Assembly (NCBI RefSeq): GCF_014805625.2
Contig: NW_023998464.1
Coordinates: 6,035,709-6,099,708 of the forward strand
Direction of reading: 5' to 3'
Source of the DNA: Glossina fuscipes
Lineage: Eukaryota > Arthropoda > Insecta > Diptera > Glossinidae
Length of the DNA: 64,000 bases
The translations under genes and the position numbers were made by a program. The notes under the pieces are model-generated. The model saw only the letters and a program-made list of their open reading frames with translations. It was not told where the DNA came from and searched no databases. This document shows, piece by piece, positions 22,111-34,790 of the stretch (positions are counted from its first letter, which is position 1; each line of letters opens with the position of its first letter).

Positions 22111-23677
22111 ATGTCGAAAATATAAATATTCTATAGAAACATGTTTCCTTACGCAATATATTTAATCTTCTGCTTTTCATAACGCAATCGAGAAATATAT
22201 CCGGGTCTTAGAGATAGTCTATTATGCATTGCACCATAGCAAAGAACCGAAAAGTATTATTAGTTACGTGACCGACTGCCGTAATTCGTTCATGAATAGT
22301 AGATGTCGTGCAGATGAAATAGTAGATGTCGTTATTTTTTCTACACCATAAGGTCGAGACCTATATATACGAATATTATCAAGCAGTTCTCAGCAAATCG
22401 TGAAACGAAAGGAACTTTTCTCAAGTTCTCTGAGAACATGTACTTTCTTAGGGTAGTGTAGTCGAACTTAGTTATGAGTCTAACTTGGTAAATATTACTA
22501 GCTAACCTAAATAATTGATAATGTGTCAATTTCGAGAAGACAATAATTGCAAAACTATTTCATAGAAATCAATCATCAATCAATCAATTGTATTCACTTT
22601 ACTTATTTCCGCGTTATCCTTTATATATTACTTTACTGCAGCTCATTACCGCTACCTTTCGAGTTGTAATTTTACTCTTACTTGTTTGGTTTGTTCCGTT
22701 TTTTTTTTTTTTTTTTGGAGAACATTTTACTGTGTTACCATTGTGTTTCCGTTAGGTATTAATTTCTGAAACTAGAGAAATCAAATTGTTTTAAGCTTAA
22801 GCTTATGGTATTAGTAGCGGAAGCAGAACAGTACCGTGAATAAGGCAGTAATACGAACACCAAAAAGTCAAAATGTTATGGGAAAAGTTATTATTCAAGG
22901 AACTTCTGTTCTTGTCCTGGTATTGTTTTTCGCGGCTTTATATGAACCTTAATAAAAAAGGTTTTCGTAGTAACCACGTTTTCTTCTTTCTCTTGTAACT
23001 TTAGAAAACTTCCATGCCTCGTTATAGTGGAGGTACTCAGTTCTTCGGACCGAGAAGTACAAATAGCTTTTCATTAGTATGTAGATTTAAAATGTTGCAC
23101 TACTCCTCTTATCCCTTAGCTTATGTGAGAGTTAAATTGCTTCAATTCTATAACTAATTTGTTTTATGTTTTATTGCTTTTTGTAGGTACTCTATTTAAG
23201 CTTATTATTTATTACATACATTGGCATTTCTTTTTTATTGCCCGTTCATTGCTTTGTCTCATTGCTTTGGCGTAACAATGTTCATGTAGCTATTCGATTA
23301 TTGCGCAATATTCTGAGTAGAAAAGATAAAAATCGCAGTTTTTGTTTTTCAAGCAGCAGTTGGGGTTATGTTGTAAAATATTTATTTATTTTATTTATAT
23401 ACATACACATACATGATTCAGCTGCAGTTTAGATGCGAATGAGATTAGACTATGCATTAACATTAAAGGCTTAATCTTGTCAAGATTGCAGATGAAAGAA
23501 AAAGAATTTTAAAACTATATAATTAACGAATAAGTATAAGAAATGCTGGAACTAATAATGAGAGGCAGCATACCATCAGCGCTATACCATAACCGAATCA
23601 AGCAACTGAGAATATACCATGTAAAATGCTACTTCATTGAAAACATGCCACCGCTTGACAAAGATAGATTAATCGAT
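22111..23677. other. Gene-free stretch
   Basis: No recognisable feature beyond a T16 run near 22700 and AT-rich low complexity. ORFs at 22341-22529 (minus) and 23238-23432 (plus) are short and unrecognised. Confidence 0.45.
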
Positions 23678-23970
23678 TTAGTTTAAGCACAACACTGGTA
23701 ATATGCGGGTGTTGATAAGAATAGCTTTAGTGGAATATAAAGAGTCCCCAAAAGAGATAAGGTTACAAACATGGTGATAGGGTTCATAATTGAATCCGCA
23801 CGGGCTAAGTTTTATAAGAAAACACTTCTTGACGGAAGTATGGCCACATCCAAATTAATCTCGTTCAGAGAAACCAGCGAATCGATAATTTCATTTAACA
23901 ACTTAACCAAGAAGGTAATGCGTAAGGCAAACCTACGCTTCTCGAATGTTGACAAGGATGATGATATACA
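23678..23970 (-). mobile_element. Jockey-type LINE, C-terminal ORF2 tail (second copy)
   Basis: On the minus strand, LSTFEKRRFALRITFLVK and then IIDSLVSLNEINLDV match the LSLPSLEKRRFVLG...AIDSLVLLGEISFNV region of the large LINE at 60150-60290. After a frameshift, KLSPCGFNYEPYHHVC and STKAILINTRILPVLCLN match its KLSHGKYNYELYNPLR...SIKATFLNARNLPM end, stopping at almost the same point. So this is the last ~100 codons of the same family, broken by a shift near 23810. The antisense plus-strand ORF at 23771-24013 is a shadow. Confidence 0.75.
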
Positions 23971-26900
23971 AGTAGTAACCAGTTTTTGTACTATTGAAGA
24001 TGCATTTGAATGAAATTGCATAAAGCAGCAATGGTTTTTGCGCGGATTCGGTTGAATCAAAATGGAAACGATAAGAAGGTGACCATACTATCTGCTATAT
24101 TTTCTTAATAAAACCGATTTAAAATTGATAGTTTCTTCAACTATTTGTCTAACGTGGAGCCATTTATGGGAATATATCTGCCATGATTATGTTTTCCACG
24201 TAAATTTTTCCGGCAGACGAGAAGATAAGTGTGGTTAAATTATTATTTAATTATATAAAGAAAATTGTTTCCTTTTTCTTAAAATATGCATTTTAACCTC
24301 GGTTAAAAGGAAAAAACACTTTTAAGTCATTAAACCAATATTTTCATTGTATTGATGAATTACATTTTTCTTTTGATACTTTCTGAAATAATGCCACAAA
24401 TAAGCTGTACTGTCATTTCTCATATTTGTATGTCAGTGCTGCGAATAATTTATATACACAAAGATATTTACACCATGTACGTATTTGGCTATGTCTCTGC
24501 GTAATTATTTTTCATCATCTTCTTGTTCTCTATAGTCTCCCTCCTTTCCTTCTGGTTTTTTTTTTTTTGTACCGACGACGACATGTTTCTTAATGATAAA
24601 TGACCACCAACCGTCGTTGCTGTATACTCATAGCAATGATCAGTAAATTGTTGACGGCATTGGCATACAATTGCTATCTGTAAACGGATATATATTTAGT
24701 TACCTGCACTTATTTATAGTCTTTGTTATGTACTGGTGTTCTATACCTTAATACATACCATGGGTCAATCAGTTATGGATTGGTTGATTGTTGGCGTGTA
24801 GAGAATTGGGTGTTGTTTGATTGGTTGTCAGACTGTTTCCGCAAAATTGTACATTTGGTTCATTGTGCGTTACGTATGAGACGTGATTATCTAAAAGTTA
24901 CGGTGTGTTATACAAATAAATGCACATCGGGAACATTGATGACATGCAAATATGCTATGTTACTAAATATGTAACATTCCTTTTGTACTATTATCGGGAT
25001 ATTGATTAATTAACAATAAAACAACCATTGTAATGAATGTGGTTGAATACCGCACGACAAGGTATTTAAGGCATTTGTATATGTGCCATGAAGGCCTGTT
25101 TGCATACATTACTAAACATTTGTGGATGACATTTGCATATGAATAAAACAACAATAGAAAAACCGGCACAATACCGTAATTCTTTAGTTCACGAACAGCT
25201 TAATTTTGTTTGATTTTAGTACTTAGTCGATTAGGAGAATATTTTATCGGCCACGTCAGGCACACATATGCACTTATACACTATATATACATTACACAGT
25301 CGTCTGCAAAATATTGAGCTTTCCATTAATTTTTTACTAATAAATAGTAAAATAAATTTTTATTTATTTGTTTCAAGGTAAATATTAAGGAAGAACTAGT
25401 ACAGCCACACAACTCACCATCACATACGCTACATCACACCACCACACATTGTTCGGAACGGCTCACTTTTTCGGCCAGCTGGGGTATTTTTTTGAATTCC
25501 TTCTCATATAACCCCTCCTACGAAAACTGGAACCTTCTATGGTAAAAAGGCGTCATTTTCAATATTTTATGGTGAAAATTGATTCATAAATTCATAAATT
25601 ATTAAAGAAAGAAGACAAAGTGCAAATATTCAAGAAGCGTTTATTTCTCCGCTAGACGTGGCTAGGATTGATGGACTATAGTCATACCTACCAATGAAAC
25701 ATGGAGGTGTATTCGTTTTGTTAAAACTTTTGTGAAATCTAGAAGGAGGAGTACCTCAAAATACATATATTCTTGATCGGCATTACATTCTCATACGATC
25801 TAAGCATGTTCGTCTGTCCCTTTGATTGCCTGCTCAGTGCCTGTAGCAAGCCTCCTCCTAGCCGCGAAAATGCGGCTGTCTATTTCAAATTTGACAGGAG
25901 CAGAGCAAGTTCCTAAAAATTAGCTAAATGCGTCCAAGAACACGCCTAGAGTGCAGACAAATTTAGCTTTCTGAGTTTTTTGTTCATTACACTACAAAAA
26001 AAAACTTCCAGATATTCTAGAAAAGTAGAAAAAGTTAGCCACTCCCAACCAAGATTTGGGTAAGATAAAATAAAAGTGCTCGTATTCATTCTTTTTTCAT
26101 ATGAGCGGCTATTCTGGAGGTTTACGGGCAAATACGTTGATGATAAGGTACTGTTATGGATAAAGAAATGAAAAATGCGGGATGGATGCTTCTAATCGAA
26201 CGGACTGCTATGCACCCTGAGAAGGCCAGATCGAAACATGTCATATGTTTCACGATCAAGCAGTCAACACAGCTTTGGCCACATCGCAATTGATCTACGA
26301 AGCTATTGTAAAACATAAAAAGGAGAAAAAGTTATTCAAAAGTCGTGGGTAAAGTTTTACAACAAATTTCGTTGCTGTGTGTACTGTAGCTTTTGCTTAG
26401 CTTTTTGCCGTTCTTTTCGCTATCGTTATCTTTCTTAATGTTATAACGTAACTGTTGTTGCTGCTAATGTACATCGCCTTTATGATATTCTATAATCAAA
26501 GCGGCCAGCGAATAAAATTTGCTAACAACTTTTTTACGACGTAAAGTAACTTTCGAACATTCTCATGAAATTATGAATGAAAATTATGTTTCGGTGCATT
26601 GATCATATCTAAGAATATCGAGAAAACAAAAATAGCTTATAAGGAGTCCCTGTGACTATGATCTACTAAAGATGTTATTATGACAGCTTTTTAGAATGCA
26701 AACGCGAAAATCTTAATGGGAATGATTGACTCGAAAACTCTAAAATAGTATTGAAGGGGTGGGTGCCTTACGAACTTTTTGGATTAATTCAGAGAGGAGA
26801 TCCGATTTTATTAATAGACGACCAATTAAACAACCCATTATTGTAGTCGAAATAGTGTCGTAATTAGCGGAACTGTATAGCATATACGTCTAATCCGACC

Positions 26901-29539
26901 TTCTGTCTCTTTCATTCATATCGGAAATTTTAGAAAGTTATTATAATTGAGAGACATTACGTCACTCCAGAGTAAAATCATTTTTTTAAGTCACCACTGG
27001 CGTGAGGAAGTAATGCATTCATCCATTTCTTTGCAAGGCCAAGTAGTATCCATTGCGGACACCTATAACAAATAATAATACTCCCTATAAAAATTTAAGT
27101 CGAGTTAGTCATTTTCCTCTGCTGTTTATTGATATAACATTCACCATCGTGAAGTCTTGGGGTGCAGAAAACGCAAATTAGAAATAAAAAACAAACACAT
27201 GTTTTTTTTTTTAAGACAATGTTTCTTCGCTCCTCGTCCGCTGACTGCTTTGAGTACCATGAATTTTTATCTGCTGTTTCAAGATAACATTTTCTAGTCA
27301 GCGGCAAGTGACTACACTCCCTACTAGGCTCTCCTAGCGCAAACGTCCATCGCAAATGAAGATTTTTTTCATGATTATATGACATCAGTTGGAACAGGCT
27401 TTACATATGTGTATTTAGAGCATTTTAAAAATATAAAATAAAATAAATTTTCTTTTAAACTGACACACATCCCTGACGTTTTACGTTTTAGAACTTAACA
27501 ATTTGCCCAACACAAGGTACGTTTGAACATGACGTAGAAAATTATCCGAAAACGTTTGTTTTATATGTGACGTCGGATTGCGTTAGGAATGGCCTATGTC
27601 ACACATATATATGACAGTTGGTAATGCGCACACGTATAAATTAAAAATAAAAATTTTCACCATTAATGCCATATTTTTGAAATCAATTTTTCTAACGGAC
27701 GGCTCATATTTTTCGAAAATTTTTGATTTATTGTTCTAGGAGCACAGATGTGGTATCTTTTTGGGAAGCAGGTCCAACAAGAATAATTTTCGTTTATTTG
27801 CAATTAAAATTCAGTAAAATTATTATTGTTGTCTTTTTCTTTCTTTTTTGTTTTTTTGATGAATCCAAGATGATGGAGAGAAACTCCACAAACTTTTCGA
27901 TCAGTCTTCTATAGATGAAAGAAGGTCGACAAACAGTCAGTTATCTTCTTCTACTTTTAAATTCAGACCAAGTTTATATTCATTCTTGTTACTGTGGTAT
28001 TAGTTCGATTTGTTTCTATCCATAATATTCATTGAGTATAAATAGTTGTAATTCTCTTGTAAATATAATTTCCGCAATTTACCGCATTTGTTAAACGTAT
28101 ATGCACATACGCACAAGTACGAATACATGCATTGTACAGTAAATTAACCAAATATATGATACAAGAGCAAAAAAAAATTCTATATTTTCTGATTCACAAT
28201 AATTATTCATTAAATTGAACTTTAAATGGAGTCTAGGTTTTGCATTCATTCATATGTTTATATGCGTGTACATACATACATGTATATATATATAGTATAA
28301 TATACATTTATGATGGTTTTGCGGTACACAGCATAATTACAACAACAAAGTTAGTACCACCCCTCCTATTAAGGTAAACTGAGCATTATGAAGAGACCGT
28401 GTACAATGTATTGTGTCAGCCACCCATGCTTATAACTTATTTATGGTTACATAACAATGTTTTAATGTCTTTTCCATTGTTATATAACATTTACTTATTA
28501 TGTACGTACGTACGTAAGCTATTTATGTATAAATTATGTTATTTAATAATCAGAAATTGTACGTGTGTAAGTTATATATAGTTGTGCTTACTCTTCCATT
28601 TAGTTATATTGTCCGGTTTTGGTTAGGTTTACTTGTATAAAATTAGTTGGGTTTGGCTTCTATTGTTGCATTCTTTACCATTTAAATCAACAACTAATGA
28701 GTTTTGTCTACTTGCGGCTCATATTATAATTATGTGCTAATGAATATATGCTTCCCTATCTCTATCCCTTTCTTTATCTCACTCTTTTTATTTGAAATTA
28801 TTTGCTTTTGTCAAGAAACTTAGTTTTTATTTGATATATGCGAAAAAAATTTTTGGGTTCCTCAGAAGGACACATCTTATGCGAACAGTGATCTCATTTC
28901 GGATTGCATTTTTATTGGAAAGTTTGCAAAGCATTTTGAGTATCAAGTTTGTAATATTCATCTCGATCGTCAACAAAGGATTGTCTTCGTCAAAGACTTG
29001 GTTATTATCGCGTGGAAGGGAATTCCGTTCAAGTGGATATCAACTTCGACTTATTTCAGTTTGAACGTGTAGGAAAATTTGTCCCTTGTGCTATGTTTGT
29101 AAATAAAAAAAACAACTTGTATCAGAATTTCCCAGCCAGACAGAATCCAAGCGTGTGAATTTTCTGAAGCCCCATATAAAATCATGGGAGTCCTACATGT
29201 TGTGAATAGCATTTGGTTTAATTATCCCTGGATTGGACTTGGTTAAAAACTATTCCAAGGAATTGTTGTAAAAATAGTGTTCTTAGTCGCTAGTCCTCAT
29301 CCTACTTTAGCTCTTCTTCTTTGAACTGCGCGGCCGAATCTTTTATGTCCACCAAAAAAAAATTCCATACGCTACAATATTGGATGAACGTAATTGCTTA
29401 TAGTATTGTATTTAATGAGCTACGAGCAGAAAACTAATATCTTCTCCTTTTGACAATAGATGTGTTCTCAGTTTACGCGTTGTCTTGCGCCGGCCTGTAA
29501 AAACTTCCAACTATACCTTTACCTTTGCGGCCAGGAGAA
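23971..29539. other. Long gene-free stretch
   Basis: No gene supported. 25390-25440 is rich in CACA/CATCACAC. 25500-25610 (CTTCTATGGTAAAAAGGC, ATTTTATGGTGAAAATTG) loosely resembles the 19.4 kb array. A hairpin AGCCGC-GAAAAT-GCGGCT lies at 25860-25877. A (TACG)3.5 run is at 28503-28516. The minus frame 27095-27385 (96 codons, true ATG) and plus frame 28792-29064 show no domain. Confidence 0.45.
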
Positions 29540-29660
29540 TGTCTTCATAGACATTACGCGGAAGGACAGATAGGAATGCTTAGCTGATGCAAAATGTATA
29601 TACCATTTGGGATCTCCGAAGTTTTTTCCTTCTGGATGTTGCAAATTGATGTATTCTCAT
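29540..29660 (+). repeat. Dispersed fly-type repeat (GGACAGA family)
   Basis: The clearest copy in the window: GGAAGGACAGATAGG, CTTAGCTGATGC, TGTATATACC, TTTGGGATCTCCGAAG, CTTCTGGATGTTGCAAA. The block order matches a repeat I recall from many fly introns and intergenic regions (GGACAGACGGACATGGCT..., TATATAC, GGGTC, CTTCTGGGTGTTACAAA). Shorter relatives lie at 20156-20235 and 45030-45125. Confidence 0.6.
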
Positions 29661-32600
29661 CCTTCCGTGGTGGCTACAATAGTAATGAGACATATCTATT
29701 CGGCTTTAGTTACACCAACAATAAAAAATCTTCTTGCTTAATGACCTTGCGTTTCCGTAAGATTTAATTGGAGCAATATTCGTACCACGTAGAGAAGCGA
29801 ATGAGAGATGGAGAGATAGTTTAGTTGGGGACACTCATACAGCGTAGCTCATGGGGCGTAGTGATCATTAAAACGATTATTAGAAACTCTTTCAATTTAC
29901 TTGCAGGCACATACATTTATATCATATACCTTTATGCTAATGTACTCACACCTTTTAAGTGCTTATTGATTAAATATATGTGACTCGGTTTTTCCGCTCA
30001 ACTTCGTAAATTAAACGTAGGAAAAATACATGAAGGGTTAATCCTTACGAAATTTTGTTCACCTTTTGTATTGATTGAAATAATTCTTTAAAAATTCAAC
30101 TCGAGGTCGAATTCTGTCTGTAGTTCTTTACAACGCTTTTGGTATTAATTATTTCACGACAGAAAGATAGACAACAAGTGAAGAAGTCGGGCCGGAATAG
30201 GAAGAAAGAGTCATAAGTTAAGAGAGAGAGAGAGAAGTTAAACTTCGTTTAAACACTTAAAAATATAGTTCTGTTTAGTTCGACTGAATGTGAACTATTG
30301 TTCCAAAGGTTCCGAAAGTGACTTCTGAATATACAATAAACAACTTCATGTTTCATTTGAAAAAAAAAGTAAAATAAAGTAAATAAGTTATGGTTTCTCT
30401 ATATTATATATGCGGACATTAGCAGCCAATTTTACTTGTCTATAAAAAAGTCATACATACATTGTATAACAAATAAATATAAATAAATAAATAAGAGAAT
30501 GTATTTTTCTTTTCTGCACTCAATTATAAAAGATAAATGGTGTTCAATTGGAAAACTTGTAAAAATCTTCGTATAATTTATAACAAATTTTAAAGCAATT
30601 TATAAGAAACCCAAAAAAAATATATCACCAACGAAGCAAGGAAACCGTTAGACAACCGAACAAGGCAACCGGATATTGTGTTTATCTTGTATTTGAAAAT
30701 AATAATAATATTCTATATATGTGCATGAGACAATATATGTATGTATATGTTTGTCAACCATAAATTTTGGCAAAACCTATATAATTAACCCAAAACATAC
30801 AAAGGCGCATACTAAGTAAAGGCAAAAGTGTAAAACACGAAAAGAGGAGAACGTGAAATTCAAAATGACAAATGTGGCCAAACTAACTGAAAACAAAAAT
30901 GCCAAAAAAAGAAGAAAGAACAACGAAGAAATTAAAGCAACCACATGTAAGCAGAACAAATATGTCTACTTTGGAGAGAATTTGGAAAGCCCCCCACCTC
31001 TCTCAAGGGTTTAGGCAAATAGAAGGCTAAGCGAACGTGTTCAACCATAGCTAAGAAATAATGAATTGTTAATGAGAGCAAATACAAACTATTTGATTAA
31101 AAATCATACATTTCTCAATATAATCACATTTAAACTAAATGAAGAGTGTAAAAGGATTGCTTAAACTTTAGCCGCGATTTCTGTGGCCAATCCCTAGACC
31201 GCTGTCCTTCCAAATTTAGTAACTTTCCTGTCTGTTACACTTGATGGAAGCAGTCTATTTTTTAAATTGAAATGCAGATATCGCTCATCAAGTATAGGTT
31301 ACGAACTGTGATATACCAACAAATTGAACATATGAGCGTCTGTCCACGGACAGTCAAAGGTGCAAATGCATACGTGAAGTTATGCTTCAATGTCGAGTCG
31401 AGGATTGATCAGCAAAACGTACAGTAGCTATTTAATGCTTTTTTGTATTTCGTGTTATCGCAAAGACAAATGGAGAAGCGCACAGTTCGATTCGCAAGCA
31501 ACAGATGGATCTATGCCTCGAGTCGATGAACGGCCGCACTTTGAATACATCACCTTCGAGCTTATGACAAGCCTGGTTGCTCTATGCATATAGGGTCAAC
31601 AGATCGAATGATACGTAAGTGTGCTTTAATCCCATGGGTTTGGAGAAGTCGGACAGAAGTTAGAAGTGGATGGTTTAATTGAAATATAGAATTAGAATTA
31701 TGATGAATTGGAATCAACTAAAAATCTCGCATCCATGAGAACTACAAAGAGTTTTATTGGATTTTTTACTTATATCTCTCACTGTTCCGAGAGAACAACA
31801 AATGAGCGAGTGCCCTTAGGGCAAAGACCAGAGCTACTCAGAAGTATATTTCGAAGTATAAGTAAGGGTTGGACGGACGGGCAGCGAATTAAAATACTGG
31901 CGCCATAATTAGCTGTATCCCAAAACGAGTTTAGATTCGCAAAAGTATGATCACTTTTCACGCATACTCTATAAGATATTAGCAAAAATGTATGAACTAA
32001 CGGAGGAACGGCGCGACTTATGGCTATCATGAGCAATAATTCAAAAGCAAAGTAACAACTTATCTTAATTTGCGTTATCGAATTCTCAAGGCGTATTTCG
32101 AACTGCATTGCATGCAAATAAACGTAACTACGTATGAACAGACAACTTCGAAAATAATTGAGATTGCGGTGTTAATCAAATATATACTCGGGAGATTGGG
32201 CAAACGGAAGGACTGACATATAAAAACAAGTCATTCATGCTCTTTATAAGTTTTTGTGCACATTTCAAATTACAAGATAATTTAGCACATCGAATGCCAC
32301 TCTTGATCAAATTGCTATTATAACGAGAAAAAGAAAAAATTAAATTATAATAGTATTTCAAAACTGAATCCAACAAGCGTACACATAAATTTCCTCTCTG
32401 TGCATGTTAGCCGAGCAAAAGTAAAGAAAGTTTTATTTTTATTTTGCTTTCACAAAAAATAAACAAAAGTTGCGGTATTGAGTGTTGTTAGTGTTATGAA
32501 CTTTTTATATATACCTATGTACGTAGAGGAGTACATGTGGAGATGTAAAAGAATTATATACTTTACTATGTCTATGCTATCTTCCGGTCAGTTTGTCATT

Positions 32601-33062
32601 TTTCCACAACATAATTCAAAATATTCTACTGCGAAAGAAAAAAACTCTATTCAAGCAACCACTTGGTTGACCAAAGTATTAAACAAAGTCCAGCGAAGCC
32701 AAAAAAAAAAAAGGAGGGAAAAGAATCTATTTGAAAATTATAAAATAACTAACAGAAGCATGCGAAGTGACTGAGCAACCAAGCGGCCAACCAGCAGACC
32801 AAGTCACCAAGCCACCAAACCTTGCAGCAAAGCGCACATATTACCGCAAAAAATAAGTCGTCAAGTGTTCATATACCGATGAAGAAAACGAAGAGAAAGC
32901 AACAGAAATCAACGGAAGTCATATAAAGACACAAGTTTTTCTGAACATAGGCAGACACAAATAGATGTACGTAAATACGTGCATACGTTTTTTTTTTATT
33001 CATTTATATAGAAATGAATGAACCACTAAATGAATATTCTACGAATGTACAAAGCTTAAACA

Positions 33063-33068
<6 letters not shown>
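29661..33068. other. Gene-free stretch
   Basis: A short (AG)n run lies near 30221-30234. CTGTCC-AC-GGACAG at 31340-31353 is a near-perfect palindrome. ORFs of 60-112 codons (30777-30959 minus, 31390-31593 plus, 31708-31908 plus, 31779-32117 minus, 32176-32376 minus, 32478-32774 plus) have no recognisable content and overlap each other on opposite strands. Confidence 0.45.

Positions 33069-33097
<29 letters not shown>
33069..33097. repeat. (TA)14 microsatellite
   Basis: Uninterrupted TA dinucleotides, flanked by CATATATG on the left and TTTGTGAGC on the right. Confidence 0.95.
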
Positions 33098-33101
<4 letters not shown>

Positions 33102-34278
33102 GAGCAAATAACATCTTCGCATATGAAGCTTGTACATATATAAGTATGTATTTACATAAGTATCCACATTTAAATATATCAGTTCAGCTTATGTTTTGGA
33201 CAGTAAACTGCTATAGGGCAAAATTTTATGTTTATACACATTTTGTGTGTACATATGTAAAACAATTTAATGTTTGAATGACTTCCAAGTATTCCAAAAG
33301 TCTTCAAATTCAGTTATTACAAACCATATTAAGTTAACAGCATAACGTTTGAAGATAAGGACTTCTCGTCTATATGTACACGCAGGCACTGTATGTACAC
33401 ATACATTTGCACTCATTTTATATATAAACGGAATATTGCTTTAACAAAAGATTCAATTAAATTGAAAGAGACTCTATCGTCGTATAAACAACAAAATTCT
33501 TTTTTCCAGTGTAAGAATCTTATATATTTTTGATCTTCTCACGTTAGAAAAGTCGTTTGGGTTTAATATTCATATATAAGTGTATCTCAACTATTTTAAT
33601 TAGTCCACTTTAAAATATGAAACTTTTATATGCGCGTTCCTTACTCAACTCTTCGCTCCGTCTCTTCAAGAGTTTACATTACTCGTTTACTAATAACATA
33701 CACCAAGCGTAGCCGGTTGTGTGTATGAGTGCAGACGTTATTTGAATATCAATTAAATATTCAAGAGCTAATAATGTGGAAAATTGTGTTGAATGATTGC
33801 TGGTGTGTTATTCTTTCGTTTCATTTTTTGTCATAACAGAGATAAACATTGCGCTTTCATTGCTATGGTTCACATAAAAAGTTGTTCTTGTTTCCTTTAT
33901 TTATATTTGGTCTTTTTTTGTGCTTGTGTACCGAAAGCAGACAAACTGTCTGCTGTAATATGATACTTATTAATCGTTTAATAGTCCGTAAAGAAACACA
34001 TTCATGAATGTGTGTGAGTATATATATAACATATCAATTAATTTTATTTTTAATAACTACTGAGAAAACTAGACTACGAGTTTTAATAATATTAAGTTGA
34101 AAAGCGGAAGAGAAATATAATTTTTAAAATATGAAAAATTTACAATCTTAATAACAAACTTTCAATTTCGTAAGAAGCTCAAAGAACAGATTGAATGGCA
34201 AGCGGGAAAAGCCGTGAACTAAACACCGGTTTAAACAATTAATATCTCTATGTGTTTAGCGAAGCATTCTGATCTGAT
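33098..34278. other. Gene-free stretch
   Basis: AT-rich sequence with nothing recognisable; no frame of note on either strand. Confidence 0.5.
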
Positions 34279-34461
34279 TTATTCGTTGGTCGTTTGTTGT
34301 CCTTCCACGGAAAACAGAATTATATTTTTGTCTTCAGTCAAATTAATTTTGCAGGCCACATGCTTACATGTGTCTTTTTGCCCCACAGCTTGCAAATAAA
34401 TGCCAGCATCAAACCGAACGTTGGTCAAAATGGTTGCCCCAACTGCTGACTGATGTAAAAA
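34279..34461 (-). CDS. Possible terminal coding exon, unknown gene
   Basis: On the minus strand a good acceptor (TTTCCTCCTTTTTTACATCAG) precedes about 57 open codons ending in TAA at 34279. The product contains SAVGATILTNVRFDAGIYLQ and ends EGQQTTNE. Codon use looks ordered and the composition is not repeat-like. No partner exon upstream was found and no ATG opens the frame, so this is a weak candidate; chance cannot be excluded. Confidence 0.22.
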   Translation of the reverse strand, partial: FLHQSAVGATILTNVRFDAGIYLQAVGQKDTCKHVACKINLTEDKNIILFSVEGQQTTNE

Positions 34462-34574
34462 AGGAGGAAATAATTGATGACGTTTAACAATCTTTATCAC
34501 AATCTCGTGATTGTTGATAAGAGTTGAATCTATTACAGAGCACCATGTACCTGAAAGTTCCGTAAGGCAGCCGA

Positions 34575-34790
34575 GATTGAATACTGAGTGTACATCATCA
34601 AAACATCATTCAAAATACAAGTCCATTTGGTTCAGTATGCCAAGGCCGGATTCCTTTCCAGAAATCTTGAAAATTACAATTTTTTTTTTTATATAACAAC
34701 TCTTTCAAAGATGTGCGTCACACGCGGAAAGGTCCTAAAAATGGTCCGACGCAATTCATTTTCAAAAGTGGGGGTTTTTGTTAACAAGCA
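34575..34790 (+). repeat. Relative of the 19.8 kb repeat module
   Basis: CAGAAATCTTGAAAATTACA, a T-rich run, then GCGTCACACGCGGAAAGG, CTAAAAATGGTCCGACGCAA and TTCATTTTCAAAAG. The same sequence of blocks (TTTCCAAAATTTTCAAAC, poly-T, GCGTTACACGGAGAAAAGG, GAGTCCAATGCAATTCG, TTTTCAATAG) occurs at 19788-19915. Confidence 0.6.
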
